The notes under the pieces: generated by a model | What the model was told of the DNA's origin: nothing | Databases searched by the model: none | The model's input: only the letters and a program-made list of their open reading frames with translations | In this document: positions 55,205 to 63,153 of the stretch, in pieces | How positions within the stretch are numbered: position 1 is the first letter of the stretch | How the letters are laid out: every line of letters starts with the position of its first letter | Assembly: GCA_900469475.1 (NCBI GenBank) | Contig: UBXG01000019.1 | Location: 1 to 64,000, forward strand | DNA length: 64,000 nucleotides | Source: Hyphomicrobiales bacterium | GTDB lineage: Bacteria; Pseudomonadota; Alphaproteobacteria; Rhizobiales; Rhizobiaceae | Direction of reading: 5' to 3' | Translations under genes and position numbers: made by a program

Positions 55205-57157
55205 TTGCCGAATTTGAGTGCAAATACCAAGCCTAATAGCTTGAGCTGGCATTCTGCGTGCTCTAACCTATTTAGCAAGGTGGCCAAGGTAGCAGCCATT
55301 GGCCTCCTTGCTTTGGCCGTTTCTACTCCTGTTTTTGTCGGTACTCCCTCGCAGGCTGGTGGTGAAACCCGCAGCCTGAAGATCTATTATGTCCACACCG
55401 GCGAAAAGGCCGTCATTACCTACAAGCGCAACGGCAGGTTCGATCCGGACGGCCTGGAGAAGCTGAACCGCATCCTGCGCGATTGGCGCAAGAATCAGCC
55501 CACCAAGATGAATCCGCGCCTGTTCGATCTGATCTGGGAGGCCTACCGCGAAAGCGGTTCGCACGAATTCATCTATGTGATCTGCGGGTTCCGTTCGCCT
55601 GGCACCAACGAGATGCTGCGCACGCGTTCGGCCCACACCGGCGTTGCCAAGAAGAGCCAGCACATGCTCGGCAACGCGATGGATTTCTATCTTCCGGACG
55701 TCAAGCTTTCCAAGCTGCGCGAAATCGGCATGAAGCTACAGGTGGGCGGTGTCGGCTATTATCCGACTTCGGGTTCGCCTTTCGTCCATATGGACGTCGG
55801 CGGCGTGCGTGCATGGCCGCGCATGGATCGCCAGGATCTCGTCCGCCTCTTCCCGGATGGCAAGACGATGCATATTCCGGCCGACGGCCGGCCGCTGCCG
55901 GGTTACCAGCAGGCAGTCGCCGATTATAAGCGCCGCATGTCGTCCGACGATATCCAGATCGCCAGCTCCTCTTCGTCGCGCCGCGGCTTCTTTGCCCGTC
56001 TGTTCGGGGGCGGTGGTGCGGATGAGGAAGAGGATAATGCGGATACCGGCACGGCGGCAGCACCGGTGGCTGTCGCTTCGGCTGTTCGCAAAGGCCAGCC
56101 CGCTCCAGCCGCCAGCGATGATGGTGACGATGGCGCTGCTCCGGCTCCTGCCCAGGTTCAGGTCGCCAGCGTAAACGCGCCCGTTCCGCAGGTTCGCCCG
56201 GCATTCGGCAATCAGCCTGCCGGCAGCGATGTTGCTTCCGCTCTCGTTTCGCCGTCTCGCAACGCTGCTCAGGATGCGCTTGCCGCCGCCATGCCGGATA
56301 CGGGAGATCAGCCGCAATATGCCGATCTTCGCTCCTATCATGTGCCGGTGCCGTCCTTGCTTGACCGCCGCTCACCCGGCGATACCGAAGTGGCATCGGC
56401 CGAGGCTGACATGAAAGGCCAGTTGGCTGCCGTTCCGGTGCCGGCGCAGCGTCCGGAATTGGCCGAAAGCCTGTTGGCATCAGCCGATGCGGATCAGGAG
56501 GCCGCCGACGACCAAGCCGATGCAGGCGCACTTTCGCCTTCGGTCATTGCGGCTCTGGAGCAGAGCCGTCCGGATCGATCGGATGCCAACAATGCGGTTG
56601 CGATGACCCAACCGTCGAACAACGTCGCGTCTAAGGATCAGCTGCCCGCGGTAGACAATGGTCTGGCTGCCGGTAACGATGCAGCGCAGGCAATTGCCTC
56701 CGTCCTGCCGCAGCAGAGGCCGACCCAGCAAATGCCGATGCAGGTGGCCGCACTCGCGCCGGTTCGCAGTGAGGTGAAGGCCAGCAGTCGTCGCTTCAAC
56801 GACGGGTTCGAGCCGACAACGCCGCAGGAACGCCCGATTGCCGCTGGCATTGCGACCAAGGGCGGCCGGCCGAACAAGCAGGATGCGGTCGTGGCCGATT
56901 CTGGCCGTGCAACTGTGACAACTGCGCCGACGCTGACGGATAAGATGATCTCGCAATGGGCGATCGCAAAGGCTCGGGTCGAGATCGTGAACCGCCCGGT
57001 CAAGGCTCCGCGCTTCGTGAGCCCGACGCTTCGTGCCCAGCCGACTGCCGTTTACACGGATGGCTTCAAGGTACAGACCGCGTCGATCGATCCCGAACGC
57101 TTCAGCGGAAGCGCAGTGAATTTCCTTCAGGTTAAGAAATTTAATTCGGTCGAATAG
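55205..57157 (+). CDS. DUF882/M15-type cell-wall peptidase with long disordered tail
   Basis: A 650-residue exported protein. A signal peptide lies near residues 24-51 (A-I-G-L-L-A-L-A-V-S-T, ending S-Q-A). Residues about 55-235 form a DUF882 domain of the D-Ala-D-Ala carboxypeptidase/M15 fold, with zinc ligands in S-Q-H-M-L-G-N-A-M-D-F and V-H-M-D-V-G, and G-F-R-S-P-G-T-N. The rest is a low-complexity Ala/Pro/Gln/Asp-rich tail of about 400 residues with no domain. The start is a TTG (55205); I cannot exclude another. It probably trims peptidoglycan. The tail length is unusual. Confidence 0.82.
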   Translation: MPNLSANTKPNSLSWHSACSNLFSKVAKVAAIGLLALAVSTPVFVGTPSQAGGETRSLKIYYVHTGEKAVITYKRNGRFDPDGLEKLNRILRDWRKNQPTKMNPRLFDLIWEAYRESGSHEFIYVICGFRSPGTNEMLRTRSAHTGVAKKSQHMLGNAMDFYLPDVKLSKLREIGMKLQVGGVGYYPTSGSPFVHMDVGGVRAWPRMDRQDLVRLFPDGKTMHIPADGRPLPGYQQAVADYKRRMSSDDIQIASSSSSRRGFFARLFGGGGADEEEDNADTGTAAAPVAVASAVRKGQPAPAASDDGDDGAAPAPAQVQVASVNAPVPQVRPAFGNQPAGSDVASALVSPSRNAAQDALAAAMPDTGDQPQYADLRSYHVPVPSLLDRRSPGDTEVASAEADMKGQLAAVPVPAQRPELAESLLASADADQEAADDQADAGALSPSVIAALEQSRPDRSDANNAVAMTQPSNNVASKDQLPAVDNGLAAGNDAAQAIASVLPQQRPTQQMPMQVAALAPVRSEVKASSRRFNDGFEPTTPQERPIAAGIATKGGRPNKQDAVVADSGRATVTTAPTLTDKMISQWAIAKARVEIVNRPVKAPRFVSPTLRAQPTAVYTDGFKVQTASIDPERFSGSAVNFLQVKKFNSVE

Positions 57158-57181
57158 ACCAGACAAACCGTCATTGTTTCG

Positions 57182-57205
57182 GGAGCCCGTTTGGGCTCCT
57201 TTTTG
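57182..57205 (+). terminator. Intrinsic terminator after DUF882 gene
   Basis: A 7-bp stem (57182-57188 with 57193-57199) with loop GTTT is followed by five T residues. It lies 25 bases past the stop. Confidence 0.85.
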
Positions 57206-57374
57206 ATTCGGCAAGATGTGACCTCTTTGCGTTCGCAATCGGTTTCTTGCACTCTCAAGCCCCACACAAATCTGAGCTGACGCATGGTCCTCTGGCGCTG
57301 CTGTTGCGTGTGGGTGACATCGCGATGGCTTTCAGGTTCGTGTCAGCTTTTATGCATCCTTCCCCTCATCCGTC

Positions 57375-57398
57375 TTCAGTTTGGCTTCATTTGGCTTC
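57375..57398 (+). promoter_or_regulatory. Direct repeats upstream of glycosyltransferase-like gene
   Basis: TTTGGCTTC occurs at 57380-57388 and 57390-57398, ten bases apart, preceded by TTCAG. A related TTCAGTTTGGCCTC is found at 58094-58107 before the next gene. Possibly a shared regulator site of OmpR type. Confidence 0.35.
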
Positions 57399-57436
57399 GT
57401 TAGGTCGACGATTTCAGACCTGATGGATACTCATAT

Positions 57437-58054
57437 TTGACCCGAAAGACGGCAATCATCATCGGCAATGGCAAGCTGCATCGCGACCTTTCCGAGGTCG
57501 TGGACAATGCTGAATTCGCAATGCGCTTCAACGAGCCGAAAGCCTCGATCGGGATGAGCGGCTCACGCACGGATATTCTCATGCTTGCAGCTTCCAGCAA
57601 GCCGATGCAGCGCCGATTGACGGACCCGGCCTTTCTGACAAGCCCGACTTTCACGGCCGCCAAAGAGGTCGTGCTGGCCTATCATCCCGATATCATCCGC
57701 AAATATCACCCCAAGCCCAATCTTCTCTCGCGCCTCAAAGGCAGGAGAAGCGATTGGACGATGCGGACGATCGAATTGGTCGGCGCGGCCGGCAAGGAAA
57801 TCCGCATCATGCCGCCGCAATTCTACATCGAGGGCTGCGAGGAACTCGGCGTGAGCCAATGCCGCATGCACCAGCTCTTTCCGAGCACCGGCTTCTTCGG
57901 CATCCGATATGTGCTGTCACGATTGCCTGCCGACGAGTGGGAGGTGAAGCTGTGCGGTTTCAGCTGGGAAGGGTGGAAACGCCATGCCTGGCTGGACGAG
58001 CGCCGCTGGGTTGAAGACAAAATGGCGAGCGGCCGCATCAGCGTGCTCGTTTAG
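57437..58054 (+). CDS. GT29 (sialyltransferase)-like/'urease operon accessory protein' family
   Basis: A 205-residue protein. The N-terminal I-I-I-G-N-G-K-L-H-R and M-R-F-N-E-P segments resemble the nucleotide-sugar-binding sialyl motif of GT29 proteins. Rhizobial homologues are often labelled 'urease operon accessory protein', a name I recall but with no urease genes here. There is no signal peptide or membrane helix. The frame begins at TTG (57437); no better start is seen. It is followed by a GT25 gene and a deacetylase, and so probably helps decorate LPS or another surface glycan. Confidence 0.62.
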   Translation: MTRKTAIIIGNGKLHRDLSEVVDNAEFAMRFNEPKASIGMSGSRTDILMLAASSKPMQRRLTDPAFLTSPTFTAAKEVVLAYHPDIIRKYHPKPNLLSRLKGRRSDWTMRTIELVGAAGKEIRIMPPQFYIEGCEELGVSQCRMHQLFPSTGFFGIRYVLSRLPADEWEVKLCGFSWEGWKRHAWLDERRWVEDKMASGRISVLV

Positions 58055-58093
58055 CCTTCCTTCAGTTGTTCAGACCAGTTGAAAACAACCATT

Positions 58094-58117
58094 TTCAGTT
58101 TGGCCTCAGGTTTGCCT
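58094..58117 (+). promoter_or_regulatory. Motif matching the upstream site of the preceding gene
   Basis: TTCAGTTTGGCCTC (58094-58107) followed by GGTTTGCC repeats the site at 57375-57398 and lies 41 bases before the GT25 gene. Its presence before both adjacent glycosyltransferase-type genes suggests shared control. Confidence 0.35.
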
Positions 58118-58157
58118 AAGCTCGCTTTCATTCAGGGTTGCTAGAGCCTCGCGAAAT

Positions 58158-59021
58158 ATGACCTCGAGGTATTCATTCATGCAAGCCCACGAATTCAGCC
58201 CGTCTTCGGCGACGCCGCTCGAAAGATCTCACACGGGATTCGAGTTCGCTCCTGCGCCCAATTCGGTCGGTACCGTTCTGGATACGCCCGGGCAACCTGT
58301 CATTCGTGGCTTCATCATCCATCTCGCTCGCGCCCGCGATCGCATGCCCCAGGTTGAAAGGCTTGTTGCAAAGCTTCCGGTGCAGAGTGAGGTCATTGAG
58401 GCAGTCGATGGCCGCGCTCTGAGTTTCGCCGAGATCGACAATGTCTACCGTCCTCGGCTCCAGAAGCCATATTATCCGTTTGCCATGAGCGCGGGCGAGA
58501 TCGCCTGCTTTCTGTCGCACCGTAAGGCTTGGGCCGCCATCGTCGAGCAGGGCATCGATGCCGGCCTTGTCTTCGAAGACGACGTCGAGATCGACGATGC
58601 GTTCCATGCCGCTTTTGCCGCCGCCAAGGCCTGCCTGAAGCCAGGTTCGTTTATTCGCTTCCCGTTTCGCATGGGCAAGGAGCATGGCAGATGTGTTCTG
58701 TCCCAGGGAGCGACCAATGTCATTCAGCCGACGCGGATTGGGCTTGGCATGGTGGCGCAGCTTGTCAGCCGCGATGCTGCCATCCGCCTACTGGAGGCGA
58801 CCGCCATCTTCGACAGGCCCGTCGATACCACCGTGCAGATGAGCTGGTTTACCCGCGTGTCGCCGCTTTCGGTCTTGCCCGGCGGTGTGCGTGAAATCTC
58901 TCCCGAGCTCGGCGGTAGCACGATCAAAAGCCGCAAGACATTGACGGAAACGCTCTCCAGAGAGGTGTTGCGGCCACTCTATCGTGCCAAGATCGCGCTT
59001 CGCTCGCGCCGCATCATCTGA
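58158..59021 (+). CDS. Glycosyltransferase family 25 (LPS biosynthesis) protein
   Basis: A 287-residue protein of the GT25 family. Diagnostic blocks are F-I-I-H-L-A-R-A-R-D-R near residue 52, E-I-A-C-F-L-S-H-R-K-A-W and the metal-binding V-F-E-D-D-V-E-I. It would transfer galactose or a similar sugar to lipooligosaccharide, on the cytoplasmic face. A 50-residue polar N-terminal extension is unusual. The deacetylase gene starts 11 bases after it, suggesting one operon. Confidence 0.88.
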   Translation: MTSRYSFMQAHEFSPSSATPLERSHTGFEFAPAPNSVGTVLDTPGQPVIRGFIIHLARARDRMPQVERLVAKLPVQSEVIEAVDGRALSFAEIDNVYRPRLQKPYYPFAMSAGEIACFLSHRKAWAAIVEQGIDAGLVFEDDVEIDDAFHAAFAAAKACLKPGSFIRFPFRMGKEHGRCVLSQGATNVIQPTRIGLGMVAQLVSRDAAIRLLEATAIFDRPVDTTVQMSWFTRVSPLSVLPGGVREISPELGGSTIKSRKTLTETLSREVLRPLYRAKIALRSRRII

Positions 59022-59032
59022 GATCATCCATC

Positions 59033-59734
59033 GTGGCCGTTCCGATCCTCGCATATCATCAGATTGCGGTGCCGCCGTCGCGCAAGGCGCCGTTTAGAAG
59101 CATGGTCGTCCACCCAGAAGCTTTCCATCGTCAGATGGAATGGCTGAAAAGGCTTGGAATTCAGGGTTTATCGTTGCGCGAGGCAATGCCTTACATCCGC
59201 GGCGAGAAGACCGGCAAAGTCGCTGCCATCACCTTCGATGACAGCTATGCCAACGTCTGTGAGAATGCTTTGCCCGTGCTGCAGGAGTTCGGCTTTACCG
59301 CCACGAATTTCGTCGTGGCGAACCAGATCGGCGGCAGCAATGTCTGGGACGTCCCCCTTGGCGTGGCGCAGGCGCCTTGCATGTCGGTCGAGCAGCTGAA
59401 GCGCTGGCACAGTCTGGGGCACGAGGTGGGATCGCACACGCTCGATCACGTCCGCCTGCCGCAATTGCCCATGGAAGAGGCGCGCCGTCAGATCACGCAT
59501 TCGCGCGAGCTGCTCGAAGATTTGCTGGATGAGGGAATCTCGTCCTTCTGCTTCCCCTATGGCGACGAAACACCGCTCGACCGCGTGCTTGCCTATGAAG
59601 CCGGTTACAGCGCCGCAACGACGACACGCCGCGGTCGGGCGCGATCAAGCGACGATCCCTTCGGCTTGCCACGCGCCACTATCCGGCGCAACGACAGCTG
59701 GCTGCATTTCGTCAAGAAATGTGCCCTCGGATAA
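59033..59734 (+). CDS. Polysaccharide deacetylase family protein
   Basis: A 233-residue NodB-homology-fold enzyme. The metal and base motif T-F-D-D-S is intact, the H-x-x-x-H pair is in S-H-T-L-D-H, and a F-P-Y-G motif is present. It removes acetyl groups from N-acetyl sugars. No signal peptide, so it may act on a cytoplasmic lipid-linked or nucleotide-linked precursor. The start is GTG (59033), 11 bases after the GT25 stop, so the two are probably cotranscribed. Not the symbiotic nodB, since no nod genes or nod boxes are here. Confidence 0.88.
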   Translation: MAVPILAYHQIAVPPSRKAPFRSMVVHPEAFHRQMEWLKRLGIQGLSLREAMPYIRGEKTGKVAAITFDDSYANVCENALPVLQEFGFTATNFVVANQIGGSNVWDVPLGVAQAPCMSVEQLKRWHSLGHEVGSHTLDHVRLPQLPMEEARRQITHSRELLEDLLDEGISSFCFPYGDETPLDRVLAYEAGYSAATTTRRGRARSSDDPFGLPRATIRRNDSWLHFVKKCALG

Positions 59735-59859
59735 CGAGTCCCTGTAATCAAGGGTGCTACCGTAAAGCTGTAACTGCCGTCGGTCTTATGGCCGGCGGCA
59801 GAAAGTACGGCGCCCACGCATCTTAGTCTTCATTTCTGCCTTATCGGCCGCTGCGCCTG

Positions 59860-60054
59860 CTACTTCTGTTTTTGGGGCGCGGAATAGGCCGTCGGATGAG
59901 CACTGCTGTCGCTGAGTATGGCAGCTCCACCGACATGGTTCTGTGCTGTCGCCGCTGGCGGCAGGAGGGTCCAGGTGAAATAGGCGATCAGACCGCAGAT
60001 GCCGAGCAGGAAGACGGTGAGGATCGCGGGGATGGACCACTCCTTCGTGAACAT
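59860..60054 (-). CDS. Small single-pass membrane protein
   Basis: A 64-residue protein with one hydrophobic helix (about residues 8-30) and a polar, Ala/Ser/Gln-rich C-terminal tail, like a bitopic membrane protein. The ATG at 60054 has a C-A-G-G-A-A-A site seven bases upstream, so it is preferred to the longer 91-residue frame. No family is recognised. It is divergent from the amine oxidase gene. Confidence 0.6.
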   Translation of the reverse strand: MFTKEWSIPAILTVFLLGICGLIAYFTWTLLPPAATAQNHVGGAAILSDSSAHPTAYSAPQKQK

Positions 60055-60401
60055 CGGTGTTTCCTGACGCGACTTGAAAGAAGCCCGACGTCCGGCTGCC
60101 GTCTTATCGAGCTGTGTTGGCACAAGCGCCTCCAATATTACGCGTCGCGGTCGAAAGTGTTGTTGTGAAGGTCGGTTTCCGCACGATCTTCCTCATTATC
60201 TGCCTCGATGAAGCACGTACGACATTCGTCATTTGGGCTCAATGCGGCAATTTGGTATGCCCACCATTGTGACCGTTTACAGGCCGCGCCGAGGTCGGCT
60301 ACAGATGATTGACAGGGCTCGCGCCGGCGGATTGGCGAGCCTCACATCACCAAGTCGCGAGGCTCGGTCACGCTCCGGTGCTTGCGCGAAGGGGAATTGG
60401 A
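60055..60401. other. Divergent intergenic region
   Basis: It separates the small membrane-protein gene from the amine oxidase gene. A GCCTC/GAGGC dyad lies near 60340-60365, but I see no clear -35/-10 pair, RNA gene or further frame. Confidence 0.45.
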
Positions 60402-61664
60402 ATGCCCATCGAATCCTGGAGAGGCAGCGAGGTCGACGTTGCCGTGATCGGCGCCGGCGCAGCCGGTGTAGCTGCAGCCCGGCAGCTGCAATTGCTTCGG
60501 CCGGATCTCTCGATCGTCTTGCTCGAAGCCTCCGATCGCGTCGGCGGCCGCGCCCGCTCAATCCATCCGTTCGGCACCGACGCCGCCGCGCTCGATCTTG
60601 GCTGCGGCTGGCTGCATGGCGCGCGCACCAATGCCTGGACTGATATTGCCGAGGAAGTAGGCCTGACCGTCGATCGCACGCCTGCGCCCTGGAGCGATGG
60701 CGGCCATCGGTTGGAACAGAACGATCCCGATGCAAAAGCCGCGGCTGCCGCCGTCAACGACTTTTTCGGGCGGGTCTATGAGTATGGGGGCGATGCGGAC
60801 GCCGATCTCTCGGCCATGTTGTCTCCTGATGATCCGTGGAATGAAAGGATTTACGCCGTCGGCGCCTTCATGACCGGGGGAGAGCTCGACAAGTCTTCGG
60901 TGATCGATCTTGGCCGTTACGATCCTGGCCCTGGTCCTGACTGGCGCGTGCGACAGGGCTACGGCACCTTGATCGCCACCTACGGTCTGCCGGTGCCGAC
61001 CGTTGTCGGCGCCGAGGTCCGCCGCATCGACCACAGCGGCGCCGGCCATATCGTGCTTTCGACAGCCAAGGGTGAGCTGCGGGCGAAGGCTGTCATCGTC
61101 ACAGTTTCAACCAATGTGCTTGCGGCCGAACGCATCGCCTTCTGGCCGCCTTTGCCGGAAAAGATCGAGGCGGCGTCCCGCCTGCCGCTCGGTCTGGCAA
61201 ACAAGCTTTTCCTTCGTGTTGCCGAGCCGGCGATGTTTCCGAAGGATACGCATGTGACGGGATCGCAGCATAGCCGCCGGACAGGCGCCTATCAGCTGAA
61301 GCCATTCGGTGCGCCGGTCATCGAGGCCTATTTCGCTGCCGACCTCGCGCTCGATCTGGAGCGACAGGGCGTCGATGCGATGTTTGATTTTTCGGTGGAA
61401 CAGTTGAAGCGCGTCTTCGGTGCCGATGTCGGCAAGACGCTGTCGCCGCTGGCTGCGTCAGCCTGGGCGGGAGAGCCTTTCTTCGGTGGTTCTTATTCCT
61501 ATGCGACGCCCGGCGCTTCCGACCTGCGCAGCGTCCTTGCCGCTCCCCACAACGAGCACTTGTTCTTCGCCGGAGAAGCCTGTTCGAAGACGCGTTATTC
61601 TACCGCGCACGGCGCCTATGAAACCGGCGCGGCTGCCGCCGAAGCCATCGCGAAAACGCTGTGA
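60402..61664 (+). CDS. FAD-dependent amine oxidase
   Basis: A 420-residue flavoprotein of the monoamine/polyamine oxidase family. The FAD Rossmann motif I-G-A-G-A-A-G is at residues 16-22 and the second motif R-V-G-G-R-A follows near 46. The C-terminal F-A-G-E-A-C and the substrate domain between are typical. It oxidises an amine, giving aldehyde, ammonia and peroxide. The substrate is unknown; a polyamine link would match hss at 47 kb but is speculative. The ATG at 60402 follows an A-A-G-G-G-G-A site; the longer frame is rejected. Confidence 0.87.
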   Translation: MPIESWRGSEVDVAVIGAGAAGVAAARQLQLLRPDLSIVLLEASDRVGGRARSIHPFGTDAAALDLGCGWLHGARTNAWTDIAEEVGLTVDRTPAPWSDGGHRLEQNDPDAKAAAAAVNDFFGRVYEYGGDADADLSAMLSPDDPWNERIYAVGAFMTGGELDKSSVIDLGRYDPGPGPDWRVRQGYGTLIATYGLPVPTVVGAEVRRIDHSGAGHIVLSTAKGELRAKAVIVTVSTNVLAAERIAFWPPLPEKIEAASRLPLGLANKLFLRVAEPAMFPKDTHVTGSQHSRRTGAYQLKPFGAPVIEAYFAADLALDLERQGVDAMFDFSVEQLKRVFGADVGKTLSPLAASAWAGEPFFGGSYSYATPGASDLRSVLAAPHNEHLFFAGEACSKTRYSTAHGAYETGAAAAEAIAKTL

Positions 61665-61855
61665 TGGAAGCCCCATGAGACCGATAGCCAGCTTCCAGGC
61701 GAGAAATAGCGATTCGCCTCGTAATTTTATGCAAATCGCTCTTAAACTTGCGTGAGAACAGGCGTAAACGCAATCAAATACCACCCGATTTGATTTACAC
61801 CATCCTTCGGGAGATGGGCGGCGAAAGCCGTAGCAAAAGAAGCATTGGAGGAGCC

Positions 61856-62953
61856 ATGAGCACCGGCGAAACATTAACCTTCGACATCCAGAAAAACCCC
61901 AATCCCGCGACGGCGAGCGAGCGGGAAGCGCTGTTGCAGAACCCGGGTTTCGGCCGCATCTTCACCGATCACATGGTAACGATCCGCTACTCGCAGGATC
62001 GTGGTTGGCACAGCGCCAAGATCGAGCCGCGCAAGGCGCTTGCTCTCGATCCGGCAACCGTAGTGCTTCATTATGCCCAGGAAATCTTCGAAGGCATGAA
62101 GGCCTATCACCTGCCGGATGGCGGGGCCGCCCTTTTCCGCCCGAGCGCCAATGCGCGCCGTTTCCAGAATTCGGCCGAACGGCTGGCGATGCCGCGCTTG
62201 CCGGAAGAGCTTTTTGTCGAGTCCGTACGCGAGCTGGTCAAGATCGAGCGCGAATGGATCCCGACCGCGGAAGGGGCATCGCTCTATCTCCGGCCGTTCC
62301 TGATTGGCACCGAAGTCGCTCTCGGCACAAAACCGTCGGCAGAATATATCTATTGCGTCATTGCCTCCCCCGTCGCCTCCTTTTTCAAGGGCGGCGGATC
62401 GGCCGTCACGCTCTGGGTCTCCGAGAATTTCACCCGCGCCGCGCCTGGCGGCACGGGTGCGGCCAAGTGCGGCGGCAACTACGCCGCAAGCCTTGCCGCA
62501 TTGGCTGAGGGCCAACGCGAAGGCTGCGATCAGGTCGTCTTCCTCGATGCCGTCGAAAAGCGCTGGATCGAGGAGCTTGGCGGCATGAACGTCTTCTTCG
62601 TCTTCGATGACGGCTCCCTGCAGACGCCGCCGCTCACCGGCACGATTCTGCCGGGCATCACCCGCGATTCGCTGATCAAGCTCGGCCGCGACATGGGCTT
62701 GACGGTACGTGAGGAGCCCTATTCGATCGAGCAGTGGCAGGCGGATGCCGAGAGCGGGCGCCTGCGCGAATCCTTCGCCTGCGGCACGGCGGCTGTCGTG
62801 ACGCCGATCGGCAAGGTGAAGGGCCGCAAGCACAGCTTCACCATCGGCGACGGCAATGCCGGTGCTACGACGCAGCGCCTGAAGGCAGCGCTGACCGACA
62901 TTCAGTTCGGCCGCGCGCCCGACAAGAACGAGTGGCTGGACCGCCTGTTCTAA
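61856..62953 (+). CDS. ilvE: Branched-chain amino acid aminotransferase
   Basis: A 365-residue class IV PLP aminotransferase of the larger (BCAT group with about 360 residues) type. Family blocks include Y-A-Q-E-I-F-E-G-M-K-A, the PLP-lysine region G-A-A-K-C-G-G-N-Y-A-A-S, and E-L-G-G-M-N-V-F-F-V-F. It transfers the amino group between branched-chain amino acids and 2-oxoglutarate. The ATG at 61856 has a G-G-A-G-G-A site; the longer frame adds 36 residues. A hairpin follows at 62973-63004. Confidence 0.93.
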   Translation: MSTGETLTFDIQKNPNPATASEREALLQNPGFGRIFTDHMVTIRYSQDRGWHSAKIEPRKALALDPATVVLHYAQEIFEGMKAYHLPDGGAALFRPSANARRFQNSAERLAMPRLPEELFVESVRELVKIEREWIPTAEGASLYLRPFLIGTEVALGTKPSAEYIYCVIASPVASFFKGGGSAVTLWVSENFTRAAPGGTGAAKCGGNYAASLAALAEGQREGCDQVVFLDAVEKRWIEELGGMNVFFVFDDGSLQTPPLTGTILPGITRDSLIKLGRDMGLTVREEPYSIEQWQADAESGRLRESFACGTAAVVTPIGKVKGRKHSFTIGDGNAGATTQRLKAALTDIQFGRAPDKNEWLDRLF

Positions 62954-62972
62954 GCGAAGAATGACCGATATT

Positions 62973-63004
62973 CGGCGGGAGAAGGCATGTGAGCTCTCCC
63001 GCCG
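62973..63004 (+). terminator. Hairpin after ilvE, likely terminator
   Basis: A perfect 10-bp stem (62973-62982 with 62995-63004) with high GC content, 20 bases after the ilvE stop. The following T-run is weak (GCTTCTG), so efficiency is uncertain. Confidence 0.5.
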
Positions 63005-63017
63005 GCTTCTGACTCAA

Positions 63018-63117
63018 GAGCGGTTCAGCTTTTCGTGAAATATCTGAACCGCTCGATCTCTTTGTTTCACGCAATTCCGGATGGAAAACCGCTGCGCACT
63101 TTTCCTGGAATTGCTCC
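63018..63117. repeat. Composite rhizobial intergenic repeat (two hairpins)
   Basis: A perfect 11-bp inverted repeat (63018-63028 and 63044-63054) is followed by a second dyad GCAATTCC...GGAATTGC (63071-63078 and 63107-63114). I recognise this approximately 100-base unit as an abundant Rhizobium intergenic element, probably of the RIME/mosaic type. Its name is uncertain. No second copy is seen in this window. Confidence 0.75.
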
Positions 63118-63153
63118 AGAGTTCGCATAGTCACCCGAACCATCGGAGTTGTT

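Noticed and set aside
59033..59734. Symbiotic nodB
   Set aside because: The deacetylase fold is shared, but there are no nod genes or nod boxes, and its neighbours are LPS-type glycosyltransferases.
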